A stretch of 64,000 nt of DNA from Trogon surrucura (Eukaryota > Chordata > Aves > Trogoniformes > Trogonidae): contig CM036617.1 of assembly GCA_020746105.1 (NCBI GenBank), forward strand, positions 173,814,412-173,878,411, read 5' to 3'. A program made the position numbers and the translations under genes. This document shows, one piece after another, positions 45,601 through 55,810 of this stretch. The notes below the pieces were generated by a model. That model searched no databases. It was not told the DNA's origin and was given only the letters and a program-made list of their open reading frames with translations. Positions within the stretch are counted from its first letter, which is position 1. Each line of letters begins with the position of its first letter.

Positions 45601-48311
45601 TGGTTCCTACTTACACAGGATTCGTAAAATGCCTCAAATATACCTGTCTGTATCACGCTGCTTTCGATTTTGTCCCTACAGGTGAACATGAAGCTGTTTA
45701 TGCCTAGATACAGGCAAGAGTAAATTTGATTTAGCATAATTTTTAAAAATAGGTTGCACAGACAAAAATGTAAAAAGCTTTACAAATAGTCAGAGAGAAT
45801 ATTCATGAACAATAATTTAGCCACCTTCAAAGGAGGAATTCTTTTATCTGCCCTATAAAGAGGGATAATGCCATGATGTGCATGAATATACCAATCTCCT
45901 CTATTTTCAGCATCTTCTATGTAATTTATTCTTTTGAAATATTTAATAAATATCATAATAGTCCACCTTTAACTTCTCATTTGACTATGATGGATTTCTG
46001 ATCATTTTCATTATTTAGGATTATATTTCATCTTGAATAAAAAAAGGGCTTGGCTCTTATTCAAACATCTGTTATCAATTTAAATGTAGTGTAGATTTTT
46101 CTTATTTAGATTCTTTTGTTCATATTTATGTTGAACAGAAGACTGAATTAATTCTTTCTGCCATTCATGCAGGATATTTTCCTTCATCTTTTTACCATCT
46201 TTGAAATGCTTAGCTGTCCTCTTGATAGTATGTACTTTGTCACAAGTTTAAGAAGAAGTCTACAGGTGGGATTCTGAGTCTTGTATCTTTCTTTTTGGTA
46301 ATCTGTTTCAGATATAACTATAATTTTACATATTTCACTTTATTTTTAACTTTCTAATACAACTTCACAAAATCTAGCACATCATCTGCGTTTTATCTGA
46401 CTTTCTACTTTACATTTCCATGGTTTCTCTGGATATTTGTGTGTTTTCATCTGTCACTTCATCAAGAAATTTAGTTAAGAAAGTGATTTCATCTTGGTAG
46501 TTTCAGTCATCTCTCTCGGGATGGGTTTAATCTCTACCCTGAAGTGCCTCCCTGTCTTAATTTACAATGAAAGGAACCTCCTTCAGACAGAGCAACTCCT
46601 ACTTTAAATGAATAAGGTTAAGTGAAACAAAACCCAACATCATTGCTTCATCTCAGGGACTAATACTTGTGGCTTTTTTCTTTTTAGATTTGATTGGATT
46701 AAATGTGGACAGGTTGATGTAGAGATTACACGACATTCTTAATATGAAGAATACATCTTATCAAATTTCCAGGTTAAAAAAGGATGGAGCCATTCAAAGT
46801 AAAGAGGATAAGCATTTTTGTCATATAAACAAGCATCATCATTTTCACTACTTTTCTTTTCAGCAGCACCCGAGCCATATGGTGGGAAATGCTCCAAACA
46901 AAGGAATCAGCTTGACACAAACAGAAGACTTTGGACTCAAACAGAAAATTATGGTAATACTTACATCTTGTATATAAACTGAAAAATTTAGTATTAATCT
47001 GGAATTAATAATTTGAGTTAAATTAACCTGGAATTAACAGAGAACAAAACTATTATTAATGTTATTTTTTAATGAAATGTAACAGAAAATAGTTAGTCCT
47101 TAGGCAGCTTACTTTGATGCAAATCCAACTATCTAGTGCAAAAACATAATATTGCCTTATATCTAGTCATTTCGCAAGCCGGGATGAAATAAGAGACTGG
47201 ATTATGGGTTAGTTTAATCTAAAAAGAACTGATGCCTTCAGGGAAATTTTCAACACAGCAACATTCGGTTTGTTCAGGTCAAGGATGTCCATGTCACACT
47301 CACCTGATTTGGAAGGTCCTGTGAGCTTCATGGAAATTCTGAAAGATTACAAATGATCTATAAAATACTAGACAGAAAGTCTGTATTTAATGCTGGCTTG
47401 TATATCAGAGATGATGTATGATTCACTTGATGCATTTATTGATACTTCAGCTAATGTAATGTTTAATTCATATCTCAGGCTGAGAGAGTTTTTCAGAAAT
47501 TGTAGCCGAAACTAAGAAATGATGTGTGGTTTTTGTTTTGTTTGGGTTTTTTTTTTCTCTAGACAAATATACTTCAGGATCTTATAATGCGCCAACTTGG
47601 AGGAAAAGAAATCCACGTGCAAAAATGTTCTCTAAGTTTAGAAGAACTATTCAGGTAACTGTTTGATAGAAATTATTACAATTTAATCTTTTTAGTAAAA
47701 GTGGTATATCTCTCCCCACACAGAAAATGCAGAAGCGCTGCTAAAACTTCTCCAACAAAAACCTGCAGGATTCTAAGCAATGCTGGATAGTCTGAGAGAA
47801 CAGTTAATAGTTTTGTTTGCAGCCATGTTATTCTGCCTGTATAACTAACCTGCAATTTCTAATATTTTACAATATTACTGATATGAAAACAAAATATGTA
47901 CCTGCCTTTGAAGTGAAGAGCTGCAAGAACTGGGCTGTGGCTTGTAGCACTGGACAAAGCACATTAGAGACTCTATGAGTGTGATCTGTTTGTCCTACTG
48001 GTTGCTCTTGAAGCATCGGCAATAGCTTAAAATCCAAATTTATAAAAGGTCTCAGGCTACAAAATATTGACAAGATAACCTAAGGACCGTTAATACATTT
48101 TACAGCTGTCTTGAAAGCAGAAATTAGAACCTGTATCTTGTATCTCGTATTGAAAGTTTAATTCTCAAAATGTTTCTGAAAGACCATATAGTTTTACTCA
48201 AACAAATGATGTACAAAATATTCTGTATATATTTTATTTTGGCAACAGAGCCAAGAAGACATGGAATTGAATAGAAAAGGAGAACAATATGTGGAGAGTA
48301 GAAAGAGATGA
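36682..48311 (+). CDS. C12orf50: C12orf50 orthologue, CCCH zinc-finger protein, 10 coding exons
   Basis: This is an uncharacterised vertebrate protein with one CCCH-type finger near the N terminus. Such fingers often bind RNA, but no role is established here. Coding exons: 36682-36693, 37371-37494, 42042-42158, 43344-43421, 43510-43623, 45066-45170, 45404-45598, 46864-46953, 47563-47654, 48249-48311. The product is 329 residues, with consistent phases throughout; the human protein, as I recall, is about 414. The finger is C12-x8-C21-x4-C26-x3-H30 within [10 protein letters not shown] and [20 protein letters not shown]. An acidic run ([16 protein letters not shown]) follows. Conserved later blocks are [19 protein letters not shown] and [20 protein letters not shown]. 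One intron uses a GC donor and one acceptor is NAGNAG. Exons are short and weakly conserved in the middle, so a missed exon there is possible. Confidence 0.9.
37371..37494 (+). CDS. C12orf50: C12orf50 coding exon 2 (CCCH finger)
   Basis: Acceptor ctcctgcag, donor AACA|GTGAGT, phase 0 to 1. It encodes the whole zinc finger and [14 protein letters not shown], the most diagnostic block of the family. Confidence 0.95.
37619..40245 (-). mobile_element. Long CR1 LINE (minus) in C12orf50 intron 2
   Basis: A 2.6-kb CR1 copy in antisense to C12orf50. The 3' end at 37619 (aatcacagaatcacagattg) contains a local duplication near 37680-37745. Minus-strand reading gives RT pieces (38388-38822) with [20 protein letters not shown] and [16 protein letters not shown]. 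Many frameshifts mark it as old. The oldest, 5' part toward 40.2 kb is hard to bound. Confidence 0.88.
42042..42158 (+). CDS. C12orf50: C12orf50 coding exon 3 (acidic)
   Basis: Acceptor tgcttag, donor AATT|GTAAAT, phase 1 to 1. It reads [18 protein letters not shown] followed by a Glu/Asp run. It is shorter than the human counterpart as I recall it. Confidence 0.82.
43344..43421 (+). CDS. C12orf50: C12orf50 coding exon 4
   Basis: Acceptor cctacag, donor TCTG|GTAAGT, phase 1 to 1. It reads [20 protein letters not shown]. Confidence 0.93.
43510..43623 (+). CDS. C12orf50: C12orf50 coding exon 5, GC donor
   Basis: Acceptor tgtttag, phase 1 to 1. The only in-phase donor at its end is AAAG|GCAAGT, a strong GC-type site. 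It reads [13 protein letters not shown] and ends [10 protein letters not shown]. Confidence 0.88.
44251..44660 (+). mobile_element. Possible solo LTR in C12orf50 intron 5
   Basis: A 410-bp GC-richer island bounded by TGTA and TACA, the short inverted ends typical of LTRs. It has a CCAAT box at 44445 and a TATA box (GTATATATT) at 44522-44530. I see no matching target-site duplication and no internal viral sequence. It could instead be an unrelated promoter-like island. Confidence 0.35.
45066..45170 (+). CDS. C12orf50: C12orf50 coding exon 6
   Basis: Acceptor atccttcag, donor CAAAG|GTATTT, phase 1 to 1. The peptide is Lys/Glu/Asn-rich and includes [20 protein letters not shown]. Confidence 0.82.
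45404..45598 (+). CDS. C12orf50: C12orf50 coding exon 7
   Basis: Acceptor actgttag, donor CTACAG|GTTGGT, phase 1 to 1. It ends with the conserved [18 protein letters not shown]. Confidence 0.9.
46864..46953 (+). CDS. C12orf50: C12orf50 coding exon 8, NAGNAG acceptor
   Basis: The acceptor is cttttcag|CAG, so splicing could shift by 3 nt to 46867. Donor TTATG|GTAATA, phase 1 to 1. It reads [18 protein letters not shown]. Confidence 0.82.
47563..47654 (+). CDS. C12orf50: C12orf50 coding exon 9
   Basis: Acceptor ttctctag, donor TTCAG|GTAACT, phase 1 to 0. It carries the basic block [19 protein letters not shown], probably nucleic-acid binding or a nuclear-localisation signal (inference). Confidence 0.93.
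48249..48311 (+). CDS. C12orf50: C12orf50 terminal coding exon 10
   Basis: Acceptor ggcaacag, then [20 protein letters not shown] and TGA at 48309-48311. Phase 0 fits exon 9. Confidence 0.8.
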   Translation, partial: SQEDMELNRKGEQYVESRKR

Positions 48312-48404
48312 AACAAGTACTTCAATTTGCAAGAAAAAATCTAAATTGAAATAAGGAAGTGATCTGCTGGAAAAAAAACCAAAGATGATAAAATTGCAAA
48401 TTCA

Positions 48405-48410
48405 AATAAA
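48405..48410 (+). terminator. C12orf50: Poly(A) signal AATAAA of C12orf50
   Basis: The hexamer lies 94 nt after the C12orf50 stop, the first canonical signal downstream. Confidence 0.6.
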
Positions 48411-48411
48411 A

Positions 48412-50499
48412 AGAGGCAAGAAGTAAACTGCAATGTTTCAAAAAATGATTAAGAAATTTAAAAAGTATGCTCTGCGTGGTCACATGTAAAGTTCTTCAAT
48501 ATATTCACTAAGTTTAATCTGTTATGAGAATTTGACAGTTGAAATGATTTTTCCAGACAACATTTTAAGGCATAATTCCTAACATAAATATATGCCATTA
48601 GTTTTACTTAGGAGTTTGAGAGGACTTTTAATGTAAACAGGAAGAGTAATGCATTACAGAAAGTAGTTCTTCCGGTGTGAAATCTGAATTCTTAGCTGAT
48701 TTAGCTGTTTGTCAGAAGTTTGGAGGCTCCATCTGAGTTTGGTCTTGAAGTTTTGCCATTTTAGTGGGGCAGCAAAACTGTGGTATGAACTAAATGAACT
48801 TCACAACAAAACATTCAGAATTAACTGAAATATGCTTTTACACACATTTTAATGTAAAGTAGGAAAGACTGGGCAAGGACTGAGAGGCAGACTGATAAGA
48901 AGCATATTTAAAATTGTTTTATGAATAAACAAACCTCATACTAAATTGTTATATGTGACTTTGTATCTTTGTCTCAGGTTTTTCCATTTTTGCTTTTACC
49001 TGACCTTTGGTGAGTCTTAGAACATAATCAGTTCAGGAAGAAAGCCCTGCAAATTTTTCTGTAACACTGAGATCCAGTAATTATCTTAGTGGCACCTGTA
49101 ACTGTGAATATAAAAGCATTTTGCTTCCTTGGAGCCTTTCTTCTTTGTGATTGTTTAGAATATGAGGTTGCATCAGAAATCTTCCCAGGTGCCTTCTAGC
49201 TGAAATGCTGCTATCATTCTATGAGAAATATAGTCATACATTTTTCTATCCTACTTTTCTGAGAATATTTTGCATATAAGCCTTGAGCGGTAATGGTGCA
49301 ATTTTTATTCTATTTGGAAATTAATTTTTTAATCACTTAAAAAATGCCCTAGAGATTATAAGCATGCATGCAGTTGGGCTTTGCTTGCCTCAGTTGAGAG
49401 AAGAATAGAAAAATCTAGAGTATATGGTGTAACCGAGAGTTAGAAACTGTAGGGAAAAAAAAAAAAAAAAGCAGGTCTAAGTGTATTGAAAATGTTTACT
49501 TCCCTGTAACTAGACACTAGAGTTCCGACTTGTAGCACATGATGTCTTGTGTGCCTGAGGCACACTGAAATCTTAATTCAGAGGGATATTGTATCCAGTC
49601 ATATAAGGCCTCCTGCCTGGCTTCACTTTTATCTGGCAGTGCAGCGAGAAGAAGGTCTCAGGTAAACATCTTTTTTTGTTTGATGGTAGAAATGAGAAAT
49701 AGAGTTAGCTTCTTTGGGAAAGCCCTGCAAGATCTCAAGTGACCAAAAGGGAGTAACTTTTCCATGGATAGGATCTGTAGGGTGTGCTGGGCCGTGGTTG
49801 GAAGCCTGTTTAATGCTACACAACTTGGGGTTCCTAGCATGTGAAGGGTCAGAAATTATCTATACTCTCCTCATTTTCCTTTTAGCGTGATCAGCATCTT
49901 AAGAGATGCTTTATAGAATCTGAGCACCTTTCCAACTGGGATCATAAAGAGCTAGCACCTGCTGGTGCAATTTAACCCAGACCAACAAGCCAAAGCCAAA
50001 ATAAAATCCTTCTATAGCATCTTAACATGCCAATATTCCCAGCAGGAGATCAGGCTAAGTGTCAGGCCCAGCTCAAGGGAAAGACAAAGAAATGCAGGAG
50101 GAGGACATGGCCATGAGGGCGATACCTGGCTGATCTGGATTGTTGTGGAACCACAGCCTCAGCATGTTAATGCTTCCATTTTCACTGGAGCTTTCTGTAG
50201 AGAAATTGCAATTCTTATTTTTTTTTTAGCCATCACTCGCTCAACCCAGGATGCCATCGATACTAAGAAATACCTCATCATTTTACATAAAATACGTGGC
50301 TCAGTGAGATATTTAAAGTTCCTGTGAGGTGCTAACTGCTCTTGACTGCAGGAACAGAAAGTAATCAGTGCTTTGTGGGATCAAATCTGTGTTTAAGATT
50401 TCCCTTTCATAGTTTAAAAGGCATTAAGATCCACTAAAATACATGCATGTTCTGCAGACCATAGATGCATCCCCTATTATATTACTTTATCCCCTGCTG
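48412..50499. other. Intergenic, no gene recognised
   Basis: AT-rich DNA downstream of C12orf50 with short chance open frames only and one poly(A) tract. Confidence 0.6.
49454..49472 (+). repeat. Poly(A) tract, intergenic
   Basis: About 17 A residues with no recognised element attached on either side. Confidence 0.8.
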
Positions 50500-51592
50500 C
50501 CTGGTTGTGTCCGTCATTAGTGAGGTGGACTGCGAACTGGCTAAGGGGAAGAAGCCAAAGAGTTGTGGTCAATGGGGCGGAGTCTGGTTGGAGGCCTGTA
50601 TCCAGTGGAGTCCCTCAAGGGTCGGTACTGGGACCAGTATTATTCAATATATTCATCGATGACTTGGATGAGGGACTAGAGAGTACTATCAGCAAGTTTG
50701 CTGATGACACCAAGCTGGGAGGAGTGGCTGACACGCCAGAAGGCTGTGCTGCCATCCAGCGAGACCTGGACAGGCTGGAGGGTTGGGCGGGGAAAAATTT
50801 AATGAAATATAACAAGGGTAAATGTAGGGTCTTGCATCTGGGTAGGAACAACCCCAGGTTCCAGTGTAAGTTGGAGAATGACTTATTAGAGAGCAGTGTA
50901 GGGGAAAGGGACCTGGGAGTCTTGGTGGACAGCAGAATGACCATGAGCCAGCAGTGTGCCCTTGTGGCCAGGAAGGCCAATGGCATCCTGGGGTGTATTA
51001 GAAGTGGGGTGGTTAGTAGGTCGAGAGAGGTTCTCCTTCCCCTCTACTCTGCCCTGGTGAGACCCCGTCTGGAAGATTGTGTCCAGTTCTGGGCCCCTCA
51101 GTTCAAGAAAGACAGGGAACTGCACAGGGCAACTAGGAACAGCACAGGGCAACTAGGATGATTAAGGGAGTGGAGCATCTCCCTTATGAGAAAAGGCTGA
51201 GGGAGCTGGGGCTCTCTAGTTTGGAGAAGAGGAGACTGAGGGGTGACCTCATTAACGTTTACAAATATATCAAGGGTGAGTGTCACGAGGATGGAGCCAG
51301 GCTCTTCTCGGTGACAACCAATGATAGGACAAGGGGTAATGGGCTGAAACTGGAACATAAGAGGTTCTGCTTAAACTCGAGAAGAAACTTCTTCTCAGTG
51401 AGGGTGACGGAACACTGGAACAGGCTGCCCAGGGAGGTTGTGGAATCTCCTCTGGAGACATTCAAGACCTGCCTGGGCACGTTCCTATGTAGCATAATCT
51501 AGGCATTCCTGCTCTGGCAGGGGAATTGGACTTGATGATCTTTCAAGGTCCCTTCCAATCCCTAACATTCTATGATTCTATGATTCTATGAT
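50500..51592 (+). mobile_element. CR1 LINE (plus) with intact RT core frame
   Basis: A frame of 218 codons (50505-51161) encodes the CR1 reverse transcriptase core: [20 protein letters not shown] and the catalytic FADD box ([10 protein letters not shown]). It then shifts frame at a local duplication near 51122-51160, and 51158-51502 encodes the ORF2 C terminus. It ends with three attctatgattctatgat units. It is 5'-truncated. Confidence 0.93.
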
Positions 51593-53899
51593 TAGGGCCT
51601 CAAAGAGGAGTTAAAGGAAATTGAGGCTATTCAGCATTTCATGCAGTGAGGCCCTAAAGACTACATTTCTGTGTTCTCACATACTTGCTGCATCATAGAT
51701 CCCTCACATTCATTTAAACTGGTAATATCTGAAAATAAGTCCTGAAATAATGAGACAAAGATCAGAGGCAGAGGGCTACTGAAGAAGAGTTGGAACATGC
51801 CCCAGTATTAGGTATATATGTACATAACGTGCCCAGGGAAAAGAAATGATTCGTTGCTTTTGCCTTATACATGTTAAAATATGCTAATGTTTTTCCAGCT
51901 GGCACTTCTGAAAGCACATCAGACATCTAGCGTAGGTGAATCATATTAGAGAGTAAACAGATTAACAGTGGTGCCACCTGCATTTTATTAAAAGTTTGTA
52001 AAGCTTCCAGCCCGAGATCTTGCATTCCTGAACAAACTTACATGGCTAAATTAAAACCTCTAACTCCCAGCATCTTAGCAGCACCAATATTTTAAATAAA
52101 CTGAAATAAGATGTTTGTTAATCCAGGCAGAAAAGTTCATCTCGAGTGAACACCCGAATGAAAGAAACATTATTGTCACAAAATAAAACCTGACCAAAAC
52201 CTCTCTAGGAATTGTAGAGATTGCTTAAAAAAGGATTTTGACAATTCCCTCCTAATGAAGGCATTTGCTGGTAAAAGCTCCCTTATGTAAATAATTGTCT
52301 GTAAATGATTTAACGGTCTCTGCAGTCACTAGGGGTCAGTGCAGTCACAGGAATAGCCTCGAACAACGCCCAGGAATGATCATCAGCGTCCGCTTGATTC
52401 CAGCTCTCCAGAACTACAGCCGTGTTCTGCAACGGCTTTAAATTAAGAGAAAAGGGTGCAACAGGCTTGTAGTGCTTCCTAACGGCCAACTCAGGCGAGT
52501 GGCACAGCGACCTATATTCAAAATCGCTAAATAGTTATTTTTTTTTCTCTTTAAACACAGTGATGATGTAATCCTGCTTCTCTCTCATCCTACACTCTTT
52601 CCAAAAAGGCATTTCTGTTACCTCATCTGGACAGCCCTCACCACAGCTTCTTCTCAGGGAAATAGTCTCTGAGAAGAGGTATTCCCAGACTAGGGGTCCC
52701 CTTTAATCTTTCCAGTCTGGAAACCTTTTAGATAATTTTAAATGCCTTGGCTTTTCACATATATTTTTAATAGGTCAAAATACTGATAGAAACATGCTAC
52801 TGTGGCATGTAATATTCGAGGCACCTCAGGATACACTTAACATGCTTAAAATACAAGGGAAATTCTGCTGCTTCTTCCTGTAAATTTTGATTTTTCGAGC
52901 ATCCAAGACTCTCTACTTGGTTTAAGAACTCATATACAGAAGATACTTGTGGGTTTTTTTATAACACATTTTGCTTCCCCTAGTCAAAAGCAGTGACTTC
53001 AAAATGTGAAATTCTTGTTGCTCTTCATGCGTGATCAAGCCTTATTAATGAATTTCCACTCTAAGGACAGAATATGCTTCTTACATCTTTACAACTCCTA
53101 CTCCCCAGGAGATTCTGCAGCGCAGATCTGAAAGATTACACTGCCTTAGAGGAGTACACACCAAGCACAACATACTCTGTGTCCCATGATAATTCTGTGT
53201 CTTCAACATAGTTATTCATATTCTTAAATTCAAATGTATTTTGACTGATTAAAGCAGAGTGGCTTCCAAGGTTTTCACTGTAGTATGTGTTGCAGCCTGC
53301 CAAATTGATATTGTTCTTGGAGATGAATGAGGATGTAAAATCCAGCAGGACTTTAACATTCACAGAGAAGTTTGAAAACTGGGCAAATATAGTAGAGAAC
53401 TGTAGGAGGAACAAGAAGTTATGGAAACGTGACAATCAGTTACAAGTTAGATAAAACATGCCTCATACCAGCTCTTTCAGTTGGCCAATGTCAATCAAAA
53501 TCTTTGTGCTGTGGTGTTGTAGGACTTGGAGTGCTGGCATTGCTTTTATGCTACACCTACACCTGTACCTACGTATACTACTAATAAACCATCCCTGCAG
53601 CATATTAGTGGCAATCAATAATAAGGTTAACAAATTGAAACACAGAACAATTTCTGGAACTCCCGAACTCTGCTGGAGCCAGTTTGGTGAAAAGAAGTTT
53701 AATTTCCCAGGAAAAACTTAGAATATATAAGGCTTAGCAAATAGTGCCTGAGGTAGCCGGGTAAAGCCACCATGCAACTTATTCCAGTATAGATCAGTGG
53801 TGTTAAACACAACAGAAAACCAATGCCCTTTGCCCAACACTCCAATGAAAAAAAAACATAAACCCACACTAAGGAGGCCTAGATAATATGATAACATAT
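51593..53899. other. Intergenic, no gene recognised
   Basis: Unique AT-rich sequence between CR1 copies. No splice-consistent exons or tRNA-like folds were seen. Confidence 0.6.
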
Positions 53900-53952
53900 A
53901 TAGAATCATAGAACAAATCAAGTTGGAAAAGACCCTTTGGATCATCGAGTCA
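53900..53952 (-). mobile_element. Short CR1 LINE tail (minus)
   Basis: Only about 50 bp remain: tagaatcatagaacaaatca then ttggaaaagaccctttggat. This is the reverse CR1 3' end of a different subfamily. Confidence 0.7.
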
Positions 53953-54034
53953 GGTGATATGACAGATTAGGGAGCAATGTGACAATCAACTGTAATCCAA
54001 AGTCTCTAAGGGCATAGTGTAAGAGTTCACTTAG

Positions 54035-54930
54035 AACCGTAGTTTGCTGATGATACAAAACTGGGAGGAGTGGTTGACACACCAGAAGGCTGTGCTGCCA
54101 TTCAGAGAGACCTGGACAGGCTGGGGGGCTGGGCAGGGAGAAATCTTATGAAGTTCAACAAGGGCAAGTGTAGAGTTTGCACTTGGGAAAGAATAACCCC
54201 ATGTGCCAATATAGGTTGGGGACTGCCCTGCTGGAGAGCAGCATAGGGGAAAGGGACCTGGGGGTTCTAGTGGACAGCAGGATGACCATGAGCCAGCAGT
54301 GTGCCCTCGTGGCCAAGAAGGCCAATGGCATCCTGGGGTGTATTAGAAGGGGAGTAGCAAGTAGGTCAAGAGAGGTCCTCCTGCCCCTCTACTCTGCCCT
54401 GGTGAGGCCACATCTGGAATATTGTGTCCAGTTCTGAGCCTCTGAGCTCAGGAAGGACAGGGAGCTGCTTGAGAGAGTCCAGTGCAGAGCCACAAAGGTG
54501 ATGAAGGGAGTGGAGCATCTCCCTTATGAGGAAAGGCTGAAGGAGCTGGGTCTCTTTAGCTTGGAGAAGAGGAGGCTGAGGGGTGACCTCATTAATGTTT
54601 ATAAATATGTCAAGGGGGAGTGTCAGGAGGATGGAGCCAGGTTCTTTTCAGCGGCGTCCACTGACAGGACAAGGGGCAATGGGTGGAAGCTGGAACACAG
54701 GAGGTTCCATAAAAATATGAGGAAAAACTTTTTCACTGTGAGGGTGACAGAGCCCTGGCACAGGCTGCCCAGGGAGGTTGTGGAATCTCCTTCTTTGGAG
54801 ACATTCAAAATCCGCCTGGACGCATTTCCGTGTGCTCTGCTGTAGGTGATCCTGCTCTGGCAGGGGGGTTGGACTAGATGATCTTTGAGGTCCCTTCCAA
54901 CCTCTAACATTCTGTGATTCTGTGATATTA
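54035..54930 (+). mobile_element. CR1 LINE 3' portion (plus)
   Basis: It begins at the FADD region (gtttgctgatgatacaaaac) and runs to attctgtgattctgtgatat. Two frames (54177-54437 and 54498-54845) encode ORF2 C-terminal sequence, broken by a TGA and a frameshift. Confidence 0.93.
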
Positions 54931-55061
54931 ATAACAGTTGAGATTTTGAGGTTTTTTTCACCAACCTTTTGAACAAAAAAATAAATACGGAAATAGTGTT
55001 AGTTTATGAAATTACACAGTACAAAATGGCTTCAGTGCATCACATTGAGCACTAATAAATG

Positions 55062-55810
55062 TGTCAAAATTTAAGGCTGGGTTGGCCACTAAACTTGGAC
55101 AGATACTCTCTGTGATAACCCCCCCCCCTCCACCCCACCCTACCAGGGGAGGGATAACAGGAAAACCAGAGAGAGAGACTTTGAGGTTGAAAACACCTTG
55201 AACTAGTTTAATAAAAAAGAATAACACTAAAAATAACAACAAAAATGTCAAACTATATACATATATATATATACAAGTATGCAAATACACTTAAAGATAC
55301 AAAAGAATGTTAATATGGGACTCACAACTTCCAGATGACAAGGTCCTGAGCAGAGAAGAAAAGGTCCCAGAGCAGACTCTGCAGCAGACAGAGACACCCA
55401 ATCCCAGAGTCCCAATGATAGTCCGAAAAAAACCTAGAAAAAAAACTATGCTTCCCCACCCAGGGACACAGGAAGATGACGTGTCCTACTGAATAGTGCT
55501 CCTCTGCAGCATGGAAACAGGATAACTTGAACACCAGCAGCATAGGGAGAGATAACAAAGAACCAAGAGCAACCCCCCAACACAGCAGACACAAAAAGCC
55601 CCAGGCTTCTTTTCTTATATACTGAACACATGGGAAGGAATACCGTAATTGGTCCATTTGGGTCACCTCACCCATCTTCTCCTTCCATAGACACAGCTGC
55701 CCCTCTTTCCCCATTGTGGTTGCCACCTGTGTCATGAGCCTTGGAGAACTTTCATCCTGGTGCTCTTAACCCAGGACATGTGGCATAGGGAGTACCTGGT
55801 GGTAAAGACA
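55062..55810 (-). mobile_element. Solo LTR-type element (minus)
   Basis: On the minus strand it begins TGTC and ends GACA. A TATA box (TATATAAG, 55615-55622) stands about 190 bp in, followed by a T-rich region and an (AT)n tract at 55252-55273. The arrangement fits a retroviral LTR of roughly 750 bp with no coding region. I found no clear target-site duplication, so the ends are approximate. Confidence 0.5.

Noticed and set aside
53136-53435. 99-codon minus frame and the plus frame at 53458
   Set aside because: No recognisable domain, no splice sites in phase and composition like surrounding AT-rich intergenic DNA.
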